From positions 2,696,647-2,758,857 of the forward strand of contig NZ_KK853997.1 in assembly GCF_000696185.1 (NCBI RefSeq): DNA of 62,211 bases. Direction: 5' to 3'. The position numbers were made by a program, and so were the translations under genes. This DNA is from Kitasatospora cheerisanensis KCTC 2395. GTDB taxonomy: Bacteria > Actinomycetota > Actinomycetes > Streptomycetales > Streptomycetaceae. Positions 16,827 to 25,395 of the stretch are shown here, piece after piece. The notes beneath the pieces were generated by a model. It saw nothing but the letters and a program-made list of their open reading frames with translations. It did not search any database and was not told the DNA's origin. Positions within the stretch are counted from its first letter, which is position 1; each line of letters opens with the position of its first letter.

Positions 16827-17183
16827 TCACCCAGCGGCGCTGCTCCCCGAAGACAGTTCGGCCAGCTGCGCCCACAGCCCGGCCGGGTAGAGGTCGAGGG
16901 ACAGCGCCACCTCCAGGCGCGTGATGGTCACCATGTCCGCGGACTTCTCGCCGGCCACCAGCCGGTTCACTGTGGCGTGGCCCACGTCGGCGCGCCGCGC
17001 AAGTTCGCGGGCGGACCAGCCCTTCTCGGCCAGCGCATCGCGCAGCCGCTTCGACACGGCCCTTGCCACCACCGCTTCCACCGGTGCGTCCGGAGCGAAC
17101 TCGACGTCCGGCCACTTCCCGGACAGCGCGTACCAGGCGGCGGGCTGGATCTCACGCGACGGCACCGGCGTCCTCCTGTGCAT
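16827..17183 (-). CDS. XRE-family HTH regulator
   Basis: 118 residues. Residues 48-100 form a Cro/CI-type helix-turn-helix: LRDALAEKGWSARELARRADVG with recognition helix HATVNRLVAGEK. The N-terminal 40 residues (PSREIQPAAWYALSGKWPDVEFAPD) recall conserved leader segments of small actinomycete antitoxin-like proteins. It precedes the lipoprotein gene in the same direction, with a 56-base gap. It may repress the cargo genes or be an antitoxin whose partner is not recognised. Confidence 0.75.
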   Translation of the reverse strand: MHRRTPVPSREIQPAAWYALSGKWPDVEFAPDAPVEAVVARAVSKRLRDALAEKGWSARELARRADVGHATVNRLVAGEKSADMVTITRLEVALSLDLYPAGLWAQLAELSSGSSAAG

Positions 17184-17284
17184 CCGATGGCATTGACCGC
17201 CCCATCCTGCCCGGTCACCAGCCCCTACCCCAACGTTCCGGCCCCTGATGCCGCTTGCCCCGGCACGGGTGGATCACATATGGT

Positions 17285-17320
17285 CCACCCAGGTGGATCA
17301 CACGTGATCCACCTGGGTGG
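17285..17320. repeat. Perfect 17-base palindrome upstream of the IS110 transposase
   Basis: Arms at 17285-17301 and 17304-17320 are perfect complements with a two-base centre. A related shorter inverted repeat (GGGTGGA … TCCACCC) lies just upstream at about 17268-17290, and GGTGGATCAC occurs repeatedly. The pair lies in the roughly 245-base non-coding stretch before the transposase. In IS110 elements this region encodes the bridge RNA, so a structured RNA is possible; an operator for the XRE gene is the alternative. Confidence 0.75.
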
Positions 17321-17428
17321 CCGGTGTCGCCGATCTTCAACTGCCCGAGCTGTGTCGTGGCCAGCGGGCAGAGCGGGGGAGGTCGGCGCCCCGGCCGCCC
17401 AGAGGAGGACCGCCGGGAGGGCAGCGAC

Positions 17429-18682
17429 ATGAAGACGTGGGCGCTTTACGCCGGGATCGACTGGTCCAAGAACCTGAACGACCTAGCCGTGGTCGACCGG
17501 ACCGGCCAGGCAGTCGCCGCCCACCGCTTCGAAGCCACCCCCGCCGGCGTCCGCGAGGCCCTGGCCGTGATCTCCGCGCTGCGCGCCAGCCACGGCTTCT
17601 CCCGCAAGTCCGTGCCGGTCGCCATCGAGGCCAGCCGCGGCCTGCTCGTCACCGCACTGCGCCAGCACGGGCAGACCGTAGTGCCCGTCCACCCGGCGAC
17701 CGTCGCTCGCTACCGGGGCCGCATCAACCCAGGCAACCGCAAGAAGTCCGACGCGGGCGACGCCGCGCTGCTGGCCAACATCTTGCGCACCGACGGCCAC
17801 CTCCACCGGCCACTCCCCCGCCACAGCGAACTCGTCGAAGCCCTCGGCACCCTGACCCGCGCACAACTGCGCGCCGTCCGCACCAGGCAGCACCACTACC
17901 TGCAACTCCGCTCCCAACTTCGCGCCGTTCACCCCACCGCGGTCACGGCTTGGGCGCACCTCGGCGGCCGCCTGTTCCGGCCCGAGGCCCGGGAGGTCAT
18001 CGCGCTCGCACCAGCCAGCGGCAGCGCCGCCCGACTGACGCGCCGACAGATCCGTGCCGCCCTCGAACGCGCCGGCCGGACCCGTTTGCTGGACGCCGAG
18101 ACCGAACGGCTGCACGCATTGTTCCAGGTCGCAGCCCTCCGCAACCCTCCGATGGTCGAAGACGCGCTCGGCCGTGAAGTCCGCGCCACCGTACGGCTCC
18201 TGTCCGAAGCCTGCGCCAGCGCCGACGAACTCGCTGAAGCCGCAGGCGAGCTGTTCACCCAGCACCCGCAACACCCGATCTACCTCTCCTTCCCCGGCGT
18301 CGGCCTGCTCACCGGCTCCCGGCTGCTCGCCGAACTCGGCGACGACCCCAACCGGTTCGCCACTGCGAAGGGCATGGCCGCCTACGCCGGCGCCCGCCCC
18401 TTCACCTGGGCGAGCGGCGACTCCCGCAAGGTGCTGCACCGCCGGACCGCAGCGAACAAGCGCCTCGCCGCCTGCGGGCATCACTGGGCGTTCTCCACGC
18501 TGACCAACTCTCCGGAGTGCCGCGCCTACTACGACCGACGGCGCGCGGCAGGCGACCGGCACACAGCGGCCTTGCGCCGGCTGTTCGCCCGGCTGCTGTC
18601 GTCACTGCACCATTGCCTGCGTCACGACGAGGAGTTCGACGCCTCCGCCTGGCCGCGCGCGCCCGAGACGCCGGCCGGCTGA
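17429..18682 (+). CDS. IS110-family transposase
   Basis: 417 residues from ATG 17429. The RuvC-like DEDD domain is intact in appearance: YAGIDWSKNLNDLAVVD, VAIEASRG and KKSDAGDAALLANIL. The C-terminal transposase domain carries FPGVGLLTGSRLLAELGDD and ARPFTWASGDSRKVLHRR, with the candidate catalytic Ser. IS110 enzymes use a bridge RNA to choose target and donor, and the elements usually lack terminal inverted repeats, so the element ends cannot be set from sequence alone. It lies within the cargo between terminase and portal. Confidence 0.9.
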   Translation: MKTWALYAGIDWSKNLNDLAVVDRTGQAVAAHRFEATPAGVREALAVISALRASHGFSRKSVPVAIEASRGLLVTALRQHGQTVVPVHPATVARYRGRINPGNRKKSDAGDAALLANILRTDGHLHRPLPRHSELVEALGTLTRAQLRAVRTRQHHYLQLRSQLRAVHPTAVTAWAHLGGRLFRPEAREVIALAPASGSAARLTRRQIRAALERAGRTRLLDAETERLHALFQVAALRNPPMVEDALGREVRATVRLLSEACASADELAEAAGELFTQHPQHPIYLSFPGVGLLTGSRLLAELGDDPNRFATAKGMAAYAGARPFTWASGDSRKVLHRRTAANKRLAACGHHWAFSTLTNSPECRAYYDRRRAAGDRHTAALRRLFARLLSSLHHCLRHDEEFDASAWPRAPETPAG

Positions 18683-18926
18683 CCCCCGGGTCGGCGGACA
18701 GGCGGCCGGGCCGGGAGAACGCCTGATGATTCACCCCGGACCACGAGTCCCGACGCGGGAGCGGTGCCGCGTCCGGCCGCCTCTCCGTCGACCCGGAACC
18801 CCAGATGGACAGGCGGCCGGAGCGAGACGCCCGATTCTACGAGCCGGGCCCCGAGCCCCGAAGAGGGTACGGCGCCGCCCGGCCACCACCCACCATCTTC
18901 AACTCCCGATGACTGGAAGGACTTTG

Positions 18927-19577
18927 ATGCGCGGCCTCCTCAACGAAACATACCTGAACGACCTCTGCGAGCACCTCGCGGTTCGCCCGCCGACGCGCGG
19001 CACGTGGCTGGACCGGGCGCGAGGCTGGTCGGCCCCGCCGGGCGACCGCCGCCACGGAGCCTGGCTGCGGATCGTCACCACACCGCACATCCTCTACCAG
19101 GTCGCCGTCGAAGCAGAGGTACCGCTGCCCGCCCACACCCGCGACGCTCACCCGCTGCAACTCGTCGCCGAGGAGAACGCGATCGCCACGACCCTCGCCG
19201 TGTACGCCGCGCTCATGCCGACCGCCCCCGGAGGCGAAGCCCACCTCGCGGGCGGCCCCAGCATCGGCACGATCATCGGCACCTCGACCAAGCGCGGGCC
19301 CGCCCACGAGGTCACCGCCCGAGCCACGATCCGGGAGATTGCCCGCAGCGGACGTCCCGCCATGTCCCGACTCGTCCACGACGCCGGCCGGGCCCGCGGC
19401 TCCCGCGTCGACCTGCGCACCGTCGTCGCCGTCGCCTTCGGCATCGCCGGCAGCCAGCGCCCCCAGCGCCTCACCACCAACCCCACTGGGCACTGGCCCA
19501 ACGCCCTCGACACAGAGCAGCAGGTGTGGGAGCCCGCCACGGAGGTAATCGGGGACTTCACCGCCGCCGCCCGGTAG
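18927..19577 (+). CDS. Unknown cargo protein
   Basis: 216 residues from ATG 18927, with GGAAGG seven bases upstream; an ATG at 18909 is also in frame. The sequence is evenly soluble with no membrane segment. A central AEENAIATTLAVYAALMP helix and the Gly-rich GGPSIGTIIGTSTKRGP loop are the clearest structural features. No family is recognised. It follows the IS110 gene by 244 bases and is on the same strand. Confidence 0.5.
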   Translation: MRGLLNETYLNDLCEHLAVRPPTRGTWLDRARGWSAPPGDRRHGAWLRIVTTPHILYQVAVEAEVPLPAHTRDAHPLQLVAEENAIATTLAVYAALMPTAPGGEAHLAGGPSIGTIIGTSTKRGPAHEVTARATIREIARSGRPAMSRLVHDAGRARGSRVDLRTVVAVAFGIAGSQRPQRLTTNPTGHWPNALDTEQQVWEPATEVIGDFTAAAR

Positions 19578-19714
19578 GGCCGGGGACCGTCACCTCCGCG
19601 GTACCGCCGCTGGGCCGCTCACCGCCCACCAAGACGGTGCTGTGCAGCGGCCCGATCGGCAGCCCCATCCCGATCAGTTGAACGGCCCTCGACCGGTAGC
19701 AGGCGGAGCTGACG

Positions 19715-20170
19715 CTAGGTTCGCTCGATGTCCCGACGCGTTCTAGCGATCTTGTCCATGAAACGAACCGCGCGCCGACCAGGCGCTTCCAGGTCCGCCC
19801 GGCCATGGTCGGCCGCCTCGTTTCCGGAGGTGAACAGCGGCAGAGGCGACTCGTATCCGATGGTGGCTTCATACGCCGCAACGGTCAGGCGCCCACCCGC
19901 AACTGCGACTCGAAGCGCGAGGAGACTACTCGCGTCATGGCACCCGGCCCAGCCAGCGCAGATTCGGCTGGCCGGGCTGCCCTTGTCGTTCTGGTGGCAC
20001 GAGAAGATCGCAGCGGGTTGATACGGCGTCTCACGGTCATAGCGGCGTAGCTTCTCGTACTCCTCGTCCGCCCATATCCCAGAGGGCACGTCTCGCCTGT
20101 AGGGGCAGCTGTCGCACGGGCGTGGAGCTGGCGGACGGATTGAGTCGGACACCCCGCAAGTATCGTGCAT
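19715..20170 (-). CDS. DUF6283-like Cys-rich phage protein
   Basis: 151 residues from ATG 20170. The block PCDSCPYRRDVPSGIWADEEYEKLRRYD, followed by IFSCHQND and ICAGWAGC, matches the DUF6283 proteins common in actinobacteriophages and streptomycetes. The Cys/His set (CxxC … CH … CxxxxxC) suggests a metal site. Function is unknown. It is on the late strand, immediately downstream of the large terminase, so it may belong to the phage backbone rather than the cargo. Confidence 0.75.
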   Translation of the reverse strand: MHDTCGVSDSIRPPAPRPCDSCPYRRDVPSGIWADEEYEKLRRYDRETPYQPAAIFSCHQNDKGSPASRICAGWAGCHDASSLLALRVAVAGGRLTVAAYEATIGYESPLPLFTSGNEAADHGRADLEAPGRRAVRFMDKIARTRRDIERT

Positions 20171-20232
20171 CCCAACGACACGACAGGCCTGGTCCGACCG
20201 TCCAAGCCCTCAACGCTTCCCCGACGATCGGC

Positions 20233-21768
20233 CTATCGGCGGCCCCGCAGTCGACCATCATCCATGCCCTGCCCAAGCGCGTCGGTCTGACCACTGCCGG
20301 CCAGTTCGGTGAGACCGTGGACCGCGGCGTCCATCCGGTCGGGGCTGTTCATGCCAGCCACCCAGGTCACCATCTGCCCTTCCAGCTCCGTGAAGTGGCC
20401 GACGTGGTGAACCCGGCCCTGGTCGTACAGCTGCGCCACCGGTTCGGCCCGCAGCCGCTTGCCAACCTTCGCGTTGACTTCGACGATCATCGGCATCAGC
20501 TCGCCGCGGGTCTCCCCGTCGCGGGCGAGCTGCTCCCACGCCTGCGAGACCACGGACTTGGCCATGTTGCCGCCGTAGTTGGCCTCCACCACGATGGCGT
20601 CCGCGCGCAGCGACAGCGCGAGGCGGCATGCGGTCAGGCCCCAGTCGTTCGCGCCGAGGGTGCCGGACTTGTCGGCCAGCACGTACAGGTGCTCGTCGTA
20701 GTCGGCGCCGAGGCCGACGATGCCGGTCTCGTCGTTGACGGTGGAGTCACCGCCGGACGGGTCGACCGCGACGACGACCCGGGCCAGCTCGACTGCGGCG
20801 AACTCGACCGGGGTGAGCCGGTGCTTGTCGATCCAGGCTCGCTGCCACACCCCGCCCTCGACGGGGCGGGGCTTCTGCTGGAACAGGCTCCACCACACGC
20901 GCTCGCCGACGGCGCGCCGGATCGCCGCCAGGGCCTTGCGCCCGTAGCGGGCCGGCCACAGCGGTTCGCCGATCTTCCGGCCGAGCGGGTCGTCCTCGCT
21001 GTCGGCGATGGCGGGCAGGTCGATGATCGTCCAGTCGGAGGCGGTCTCGCCGGCGAGGATCCGCCCGGCGAGGTCGTCCTCGTGCCAGCGGGTCTGGATG
21101 ACGATCACGGACCCGCCCGGCTCGACCCGGGTGAGGAGAACGGCCTGCCACCACTCCCACAACCGCCGTCGCATCGTGGGTGACTGGGCGTCGGCGTCGT
21201 CCTTGATCGGGTCGTCGACGACGGCCAGGTTCGCGCCCTTGCCGGTCAGGCCGCCGCCGACACCGGCCGCGAACAGGCCGCCCTCCTTCGAGAGGATGTC
21301 GAACCGGTTCGCGGCCTTGCTGCCGGGGTGCAGGTTCAGGCCGAACTGCTCGCCCCACTCGGTGATCGCGTCCCGGATCCACCGGCCGTGGTCGTCGGCC
21401 AGGTCCGAGGAGTACGAGGCGATCATGACCCGGTGGTCCGGGCGCTGGGCCAGGTACCACAGCGGCGCCCACCGTGCCGCGCGCCGCGACTTGCCGTGCC
21501 GGGGCGGCATCGTCAGCAGCAGCCGGATCGACTCCCCCGCGGCGATCCGCTGGAACACCTGGTCGATCAGGTCCAGGTGCGGGGCCTGCATCTCCTTGCC
21601 GTCGGTGAGGACCGCGGCGAGCGCCCCTGGCGAGTGCCGCAGCGCCAACTCCCGCTCCACCGCCGCCAGCCGGGTGCGCAGCGCCGGCGACGCCCGGGCT
21701 GCGATCTCCCGGCGCCGCTCCGCCGACAGCTTCCGGTACTGCTCGACCAGGACGTCGACGCCGCTCAC
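20233..21768 (-). CDS. Phage terminase large subunit
   Basis: 511 residues from GTG 21768, overlapping the small-subunit stop by four bases. The ATPase part has a Walker A-like RLLLTMPPRHGKSRRAARW and Walker B LAVVDDPIKD. The C-terminal nuclease part has VVAVDPSGGDSTVNDETGIV and later acidic and basic positions. Terminase large subunits drive DNA into the procapsid and cut concatemers. The small subunit lies directly upstream, and no HNH packaging nuclease is adjacent. Both motifs are intact, so packaging could be active. Confidence 0.88.
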   Translation of the reverse strand: MSGVDVLVEQYRKLSAERRREIAARASPALRTRLAAVERELALRHSPGALAAVLTDGKEMQAPHLDLIDQVFQRIAAGESIRLLLTMPPRHGKSRRAARWAPLWYLAQRPDHRVMIASYSSDLADDHGRWIRDAITEWGEQFGLNLHPGSKAANRFDILSKEGGLFAAGVGGGLTGKGANLAVVDDPIKDDADAQSPTMRRRLWEWWQAVLLTRVEPGGSVIVIQTRWHEDDLAGRILAGETASDWTIIDLPAIADSEDDPLGRKIGEPLWPARYGRKALAAIRRAVGERVWWSLFQQKPRPVEGGVWQRAWIDKHRLTPVEFAAVELARVVVAVDPSGGDSTVNDETGIVGLGADYDEHLYVLADKSGTLGANDWGLTACRLALSLRADAIVVEANYGGNMAKSVVSQAWEQLARDGETRGELMPMIVEVNAKVGKRLRAEPVAQLYDQGRVHHVGHFTELEGQMVTWVAGMNSPDRMDAAVHGLTELAGSGQTDALGQGMDDGRLRGRR

Positions 21769-22313
21769 CGGCCGCCCCGCTCGGCGTCCGGGTCGGTCAG
21801 CGCGATCAGCGCCGCCAGCTCGTCGGCGGTCGCGTCGGTGACCTCGATCGGGCCGCCGTCCTGCCCGCTGATCTCCGTGCGCAGCGGCCGGTCCAGGCCG
21901 CGCAGCCGGGCCCGGCGCTCCATGATCCGCAGCGCCCGGTCGATCGCGGGCAGCTCGCCGTCGCGCACCGCCCGCCGGTACGCGACGAGGAACAGCCGGT
22001 CCAGCCGGGCGTCCTCCAGGGCCCGCAGCGCCTCCACGTCGGCCTGCGACGAGGCGATCCGCTGTTCCAGGGCTTCCGTGATGTCCCGGTTCACGGACCG
22101 GATCAGGGTCTCCTCGTCCGGCGCGGGGCGGCCCTTGGCGTACAGCTCGTGCCCGTACCCCAGCGGGTAGGCGATCCGGTCGGAGTTCAGGGTCGGGTCG
22201 GCGGCGAGCTTGCGGCCGACGGTCAGCGGGTCGGCGCCGGCCAGGCGCAGTTCGACGGCGTCCGCCCGCCGCTGAGCGATGGCGGCGCGCTGAGCCCGAG
22301 TGGGGCGGGGCAT
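21765..22313 (-). CDS. Phage terminase small subunit (probable)
   Basis: 182 residues from ATG 22313. An N-terminal RAAIAQRRADAVELRLAGADPLTVGRKLA helix-turn-helix segment would bind the packaging site. The middle is long helices (ALEQRIASSQADVEALRALED and RRAVRDGELPAIDRALRIMERRARL) and the tail is acidic. The call rests on this layout and on the 4-base overlap with the large subunit. It begins the late minus-strand operon. Confidence 0.72.
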   Translation of the reverse strand: MPRPTRAQRAAIAQRRADAVELRLAGADPLTVGRKLAADPTLNSDRIAYPLGYGHELYAKGRPAPDEETLIRSVNRDITEALEQRIASSQADVEALRALEDARLDRLFLVAYRRAVRDGELPAIDRALRIMERRARLRGLDRPLRTEISGQDGGPIEVTDATADELAALIALTDPDAERGGR

Positions 22314-22441
22314 GGGCGCTAGTCCTCCAGGGTGCGCCCCCGCGCCACCACCCATGATCCCCTACCACGGGCGGGCCTCACATTTCAGGCGATTCCCGAA
22401 GATCACCCCGCTACGAAAGGCCGCTCGGTAGCGTCGGCCCC

Positions 22442-23356
22442 ATGGACTTCGACTCCCTCCGCGACGTGGTGCAGCGCACAGTGCTGTCGCTGCCTCACGG
22501 CCCGCGTGGGCGAGGGAAGCTGCTGCTCCCCGGCCAGGGAGCCAACACCAGCAACTCCGACTGCGAACCTGACTTCGTGGCCGTCAGCGGCATGGACCTG
22601 GTCGTCATTCAGGCCAAGTCGATCGTGGCGGCACGGGGAAGCCAAGCCGAAGTAACACGGTTCACAGAGCATTTCCTCGCAGAAGCATCCCGACAGGCGG
22701 AGAAGGGCGCCGACCTGCAGGACGGCCTCAGTGCCTCAATCGTTCTCGCCAGCAGCACACTCGAAGTCGGCTGTGACCTGACCGGCGTGCTCGCCATGGC
22801 CTTGTCGAAGCCGACATCAACACGCTCCCGGGAGCAGTTGGTTGGCAGGGGCTTGCGGGCTTTCATCGGCGGCAACGCACTACGCCGTCGTGACGACCAA
22901 AACCGCCAGCATGTCGACCTGTCTCCGCTGAATAGCAAGCTGTTCAGCAAGCCTCCCAGCAACGCCGCCCCCGGCGCTGACCACCAGCGTTGGCGGCGCC
23001 AGGTGGAATCGGGCTACCTGCTGCTGCGCAGTCGAAGCGCCGGCGTCTCCCTCTTCGACAGCAAGGCCGCCCTCTGGCAGCGTCAACTGGAATCGGCGTA
23101 CCTGCTGGTGCGCAACCGCCGCGCCGAGTCGGCGCGACTGCTTCTCCCCGGCTACATCGTGGCGGGCCCCAGCGGCTTCGGGAACAGCAGCGAGACCGAC
23201 CGGCTGGCGACAGCCTGCGGCCTGACCCGCCTCAGCGTGGCCCTGATCCCGCGCCCGCCCAGTACCGCAGCCTCCGGGGCTGGTGCCCCCGGCCGCGCGG
23301 CCAGGGAGAGAGCTGCGTGGAATTCTCGTGGGCACCGTTTCAGCCTGGCGGCCTGA
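22442..23356 (+). CDS. Unknown protein, possible Mrr-like nuclease fold
   Basis: 304 residues from ATG 22442. Residues 30-65 hold CEPDFVAVSGMDLVVIQAKS, which resembles the D…QxK core of Mrr-type PD-(D/E)xK nucleases. Residues about 180-230 hold an internal near-duplication: WRRQVESGYLLLRSR and WQRQLESAYLLVRNR, 30 residues apart. The C-terminus is low complexity. It diverges from the terminase operon. Enzyme activity is speculative, since the flanking strands of the fold cannot be confirmed by eye. Confidence 0.5.
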   Translation: MDFDSLRDVVQRTVLSLPHGPRGRGKLLLPGQGANTSNSDCEPDFVAVSGMDLVVIQAKSIVAARGSQAEVTRFTEHFLAEASRQAEKGADLQDGLSASIVLASSTLEVGCDLTGVLAMALSKPTSTRSREQLVGRGLRAFIGGNALRRRDDQNRQHVDLSPLNSKLFSKPPSNAAPGADHQRWRRQVESGYLLLRSRSAGVSLFDSKAALWQRQLESAYLLVRNRRAESARLLLPGYIVAGPSGFGNSSETDRLATACGLTRLSVALIPRPPSTAASGAGAPGRAARERAAWNSRGHRFSLAA

Positions 23357-23425
23357 CGCTTCCGTCCGCCCCAGCTGACCCCTCAACTCTCTCTGGGTCC
23401 TTGTACATACAAGATCAACGAGAGG

Positions 23426-23785
23426 ATGACCACTCTCATGAGTGGCGACATCACGATCAGGTTCGGGCTGCTGGAGCTCACCATGCCCGCCACCCCAGCC
23501 GGGTACGGCATCGCGCTCCTGGCCCTCGGCGGACTAGTGTCCGCCTACTACGTCTACGTCGTCAGGAAGCGCCGTCGGGACGACGAGTTCCCGCCGGGGC
23601 CCAACGGCTCGGGTGAGTCCGTTCCGTTGGAGCCCGGCGACCCCGACGGGCCCACCCCGGTCGACTCCCGGCCCCAGTTGCCAGAGCCCCGTGGACAGCG
23701 CAGCCGCCCCCAGCCGAACCGTCGTCGGCGGGCCCGGCAGCGGCAGTCCCGAAGGGAGCGGCGCCGGCCTCCGGCCCGCCACTGA
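23426..23785 (+). CDS. Small single-pass membrane protein with basic tail
   Basis: 115-119 residues depending on start (ATG 23426 or ATG 23438; the second has better spacing from GAGAGG). A transmembrane helix lies at about residues 24-46 (GIALLALGGLVSAYYVYVV), followed by KKRRRDDE and a long Pro/Arg-rich cytoplasmic tail. The topology suggests a nucleic-acid- or partner-binding membrane anchor. No family is recognised. Confidence 0.5.
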   Translation: MTTLMSGDITIRFGLLELTMPATPAGYGIALLALGGLVSAYYVYVVRKRRRDDEFPPGPNGSGESVPLEPGDPDGPTPVDSRPQLPEPRGQRSRPQPNRRRRARQRQSRRERRRPPARH

Positions 23786-24311
23786 ACACCCCGCTGGGCC
23801 CCGCCACGTGGCGGGGCTCAGCCCGTTTCCGCCCCAGCGGCTCCAGCCGGGCGGGTACGATCCGCTGTGCGGCGACCAGTGTGCCGCGGTGCCCTCCAGC
23901 GGGATCGGCACGCCCACGGCCACGGTGGGCCTGGTGTTCGGCACGGCTGCCGGGGTGAGGATCGCAGGCTCGGCACGGCCCTCCACGAGGGCCTGGCCGT
24001 TGACGCCCTCACCCGCCCAGCAACCCGGGAGCGCCCGTGGCCACCACCGCCTTCACCAAGACGCTGCCGGTCGGCCGGGCCGTGTCCGCCACCTCCCTCG
24101 TCACCGAGTTCGGCGCGGTCCCCTAGACCGTGACGGACAGCACGGTGGTGCACGGCTGGCGGGAGGAGGCGACCGAACACGGCGTGCCAGCGGACCGGGT
24201 GCCACCCGAGTACACGCACCTGATCACCGGGGCACGCGACACGCCGAGCGGAGAAGTCCGAGGCCGACGGGACGCCTCACGGTCTCGCTCACTGCTCACG
24301 GAGATGGCGCA
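23786..24311. other. No supported gene; possible decayed coding remnant
   Basis: No convincing frame spans this 526-base gap. A short GTG-led stretch at about 24037-24126, encoding ATTAFTKTLPVGRAVSATS and ending in TAG, is followed at once by another GTG-led stretch (TDSTVVHGWREEATEHG) that reads into the end of the ligase gene on the other strand. These may be fragments of an old gene. No terminator or promoter is clear. Confidence 0.4.
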
Positions 24312-25310
24312 TCACGGTCGGGCTCCCCGATCCGGGGGAAGCTCCCCGACACCGAGGTCGATGCGGGCGCGGTGGGCGCGGACGGGGTGGCGCCAGCGCC
24401 CGGCGCTGTCGCGGGCGGTGTCAGCCGACACTTCCAGCACTACCTGGGGCTCGACCAGGCGGACGTCGAGCTTCTCCCGACTGCCCCAGCCGGCCGAGAA
24501 CGTCCATCCGGTCCACGGGTGTCCGGTACCCTGGGCGGGCGTCAGCCGCCCAGCCAGGTCCCGAGCCAAGGCAGGGCTGAGGCCGGTGGTACGGCCGACG
24601 TAGCGCAGTTGCCCGTCCGGGTCCCGGCGGCCGAGCAGGACCGTACCGGGCATCGCCGGGGTGCCGGTGACCGCGCCAACGATGGCCTCGGTGGTCGTGC
24701 GGACCTTGTACTTCCGCCACGCCCGCCGACCCGGCAGGTACCGCTCGTCCAGCCGTTTGAAGCAGAGGCCCTCCAGCCCGGCCGCGGTCCACCCGAGCCA
24801 CTCCCGCGCCACCGCCGGGTCGGTCGTCGACGGGCACAGCGCCAACGGCCCCGCCGCCGGCAGACCGGCGAACAGCTCCTCCAGCGCGGCCCGGCGCCGC
24901 ACATACGGCCACCGGCTCAGGTCCTGCCCGCCGTCGTGCAGGAAGTCGAAGGCGACGTAGTGCGCCGGCCATTCCCGGGCCGCATGCTCCGCCCGCGCCC
25001 CGCGCGAGGCGAGCCGGCGCTGCAGCCGCTCGAACGCCAACCGCCCGCCTTCCCACACCACCAACTCACCGTCCAACCCCACCCCCTCACCCAACTGCGC
25101 CTGCGCGGCGCGCACAACCTCCGGGAACGCTGCCGCCATCTCCGCCCCGCGCCGCGACCGCAACGCCACTCGCCCACCCTCACCGACCGCCAACTGCGCC
25201 CGGTACCCGTCCCATTTCGGCTCCGCCGCCCAGCCGATGGGCAGGTCGGGGCTGCTCACCGGCTCGGTAAGCATCGGCTCGGGCAGTGTCCACGAGGTCA
25301 CGACTCCCAT
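24312..25310 (-). CDS. ATP-dependent DNA ligase (LigD ligase-like, short form)
   Basis: 332 residues. AEPKWDGYRAQL is ligase motif I (KxDG, with K as the adenylated residue). LDGELVVWEGGRLAFERLQRR is motif III/IIIa, EGLCFKRLDERYLPGRRAWRKYK covers motifs IV-V, and an OB-fold domain follows (GRTTGLSP to the end). Such short ligases serve NHEJ or phage DNA repair. In streptomycetes paralogues are common on the chromosome, so it may be host-derived cargo. No Ku or LigD primase partner is seen nearby. Confidence 0.85.
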   Translation of the reverse strand: MGVVTSWTLPEPMLTEPVSSPDLPIGWAAEPKWDGYRAQLAVGEGGRVALRSRRGAEMAAAFPEVVRAAQAQLGEGVGLDGELVVWEGGRLAFERLQRRLASRGARAEHAAREWPAHYVAFDFLHDGGQDLSRWPYVRRRAALEELFAGLPAAGPLALCPSTTDPAVAREWLGWTAAGLEGLCFKRLDERYLPGRRAWRKYKVRTTTEAIVGAVTGTPAMPGTVLLGRRDPDGQLRYVGRTTGLSPALARDLAGRLTPAQGTGHPWTGWTFSAGWGSREKLDVRLVEPQVVLEVSADTARDSAGRWRHPVRAHRARIDLGVGELPPDRGARP

Positions 25311-25395
25311 CGTCGGGGCGGGAAGCGGCGGGTGCAGCCGGTGCCGTCCCTGGCCGGCACCGGCTGCGCCCGCCGCGTCCTGGTGCTGCGGGTGG

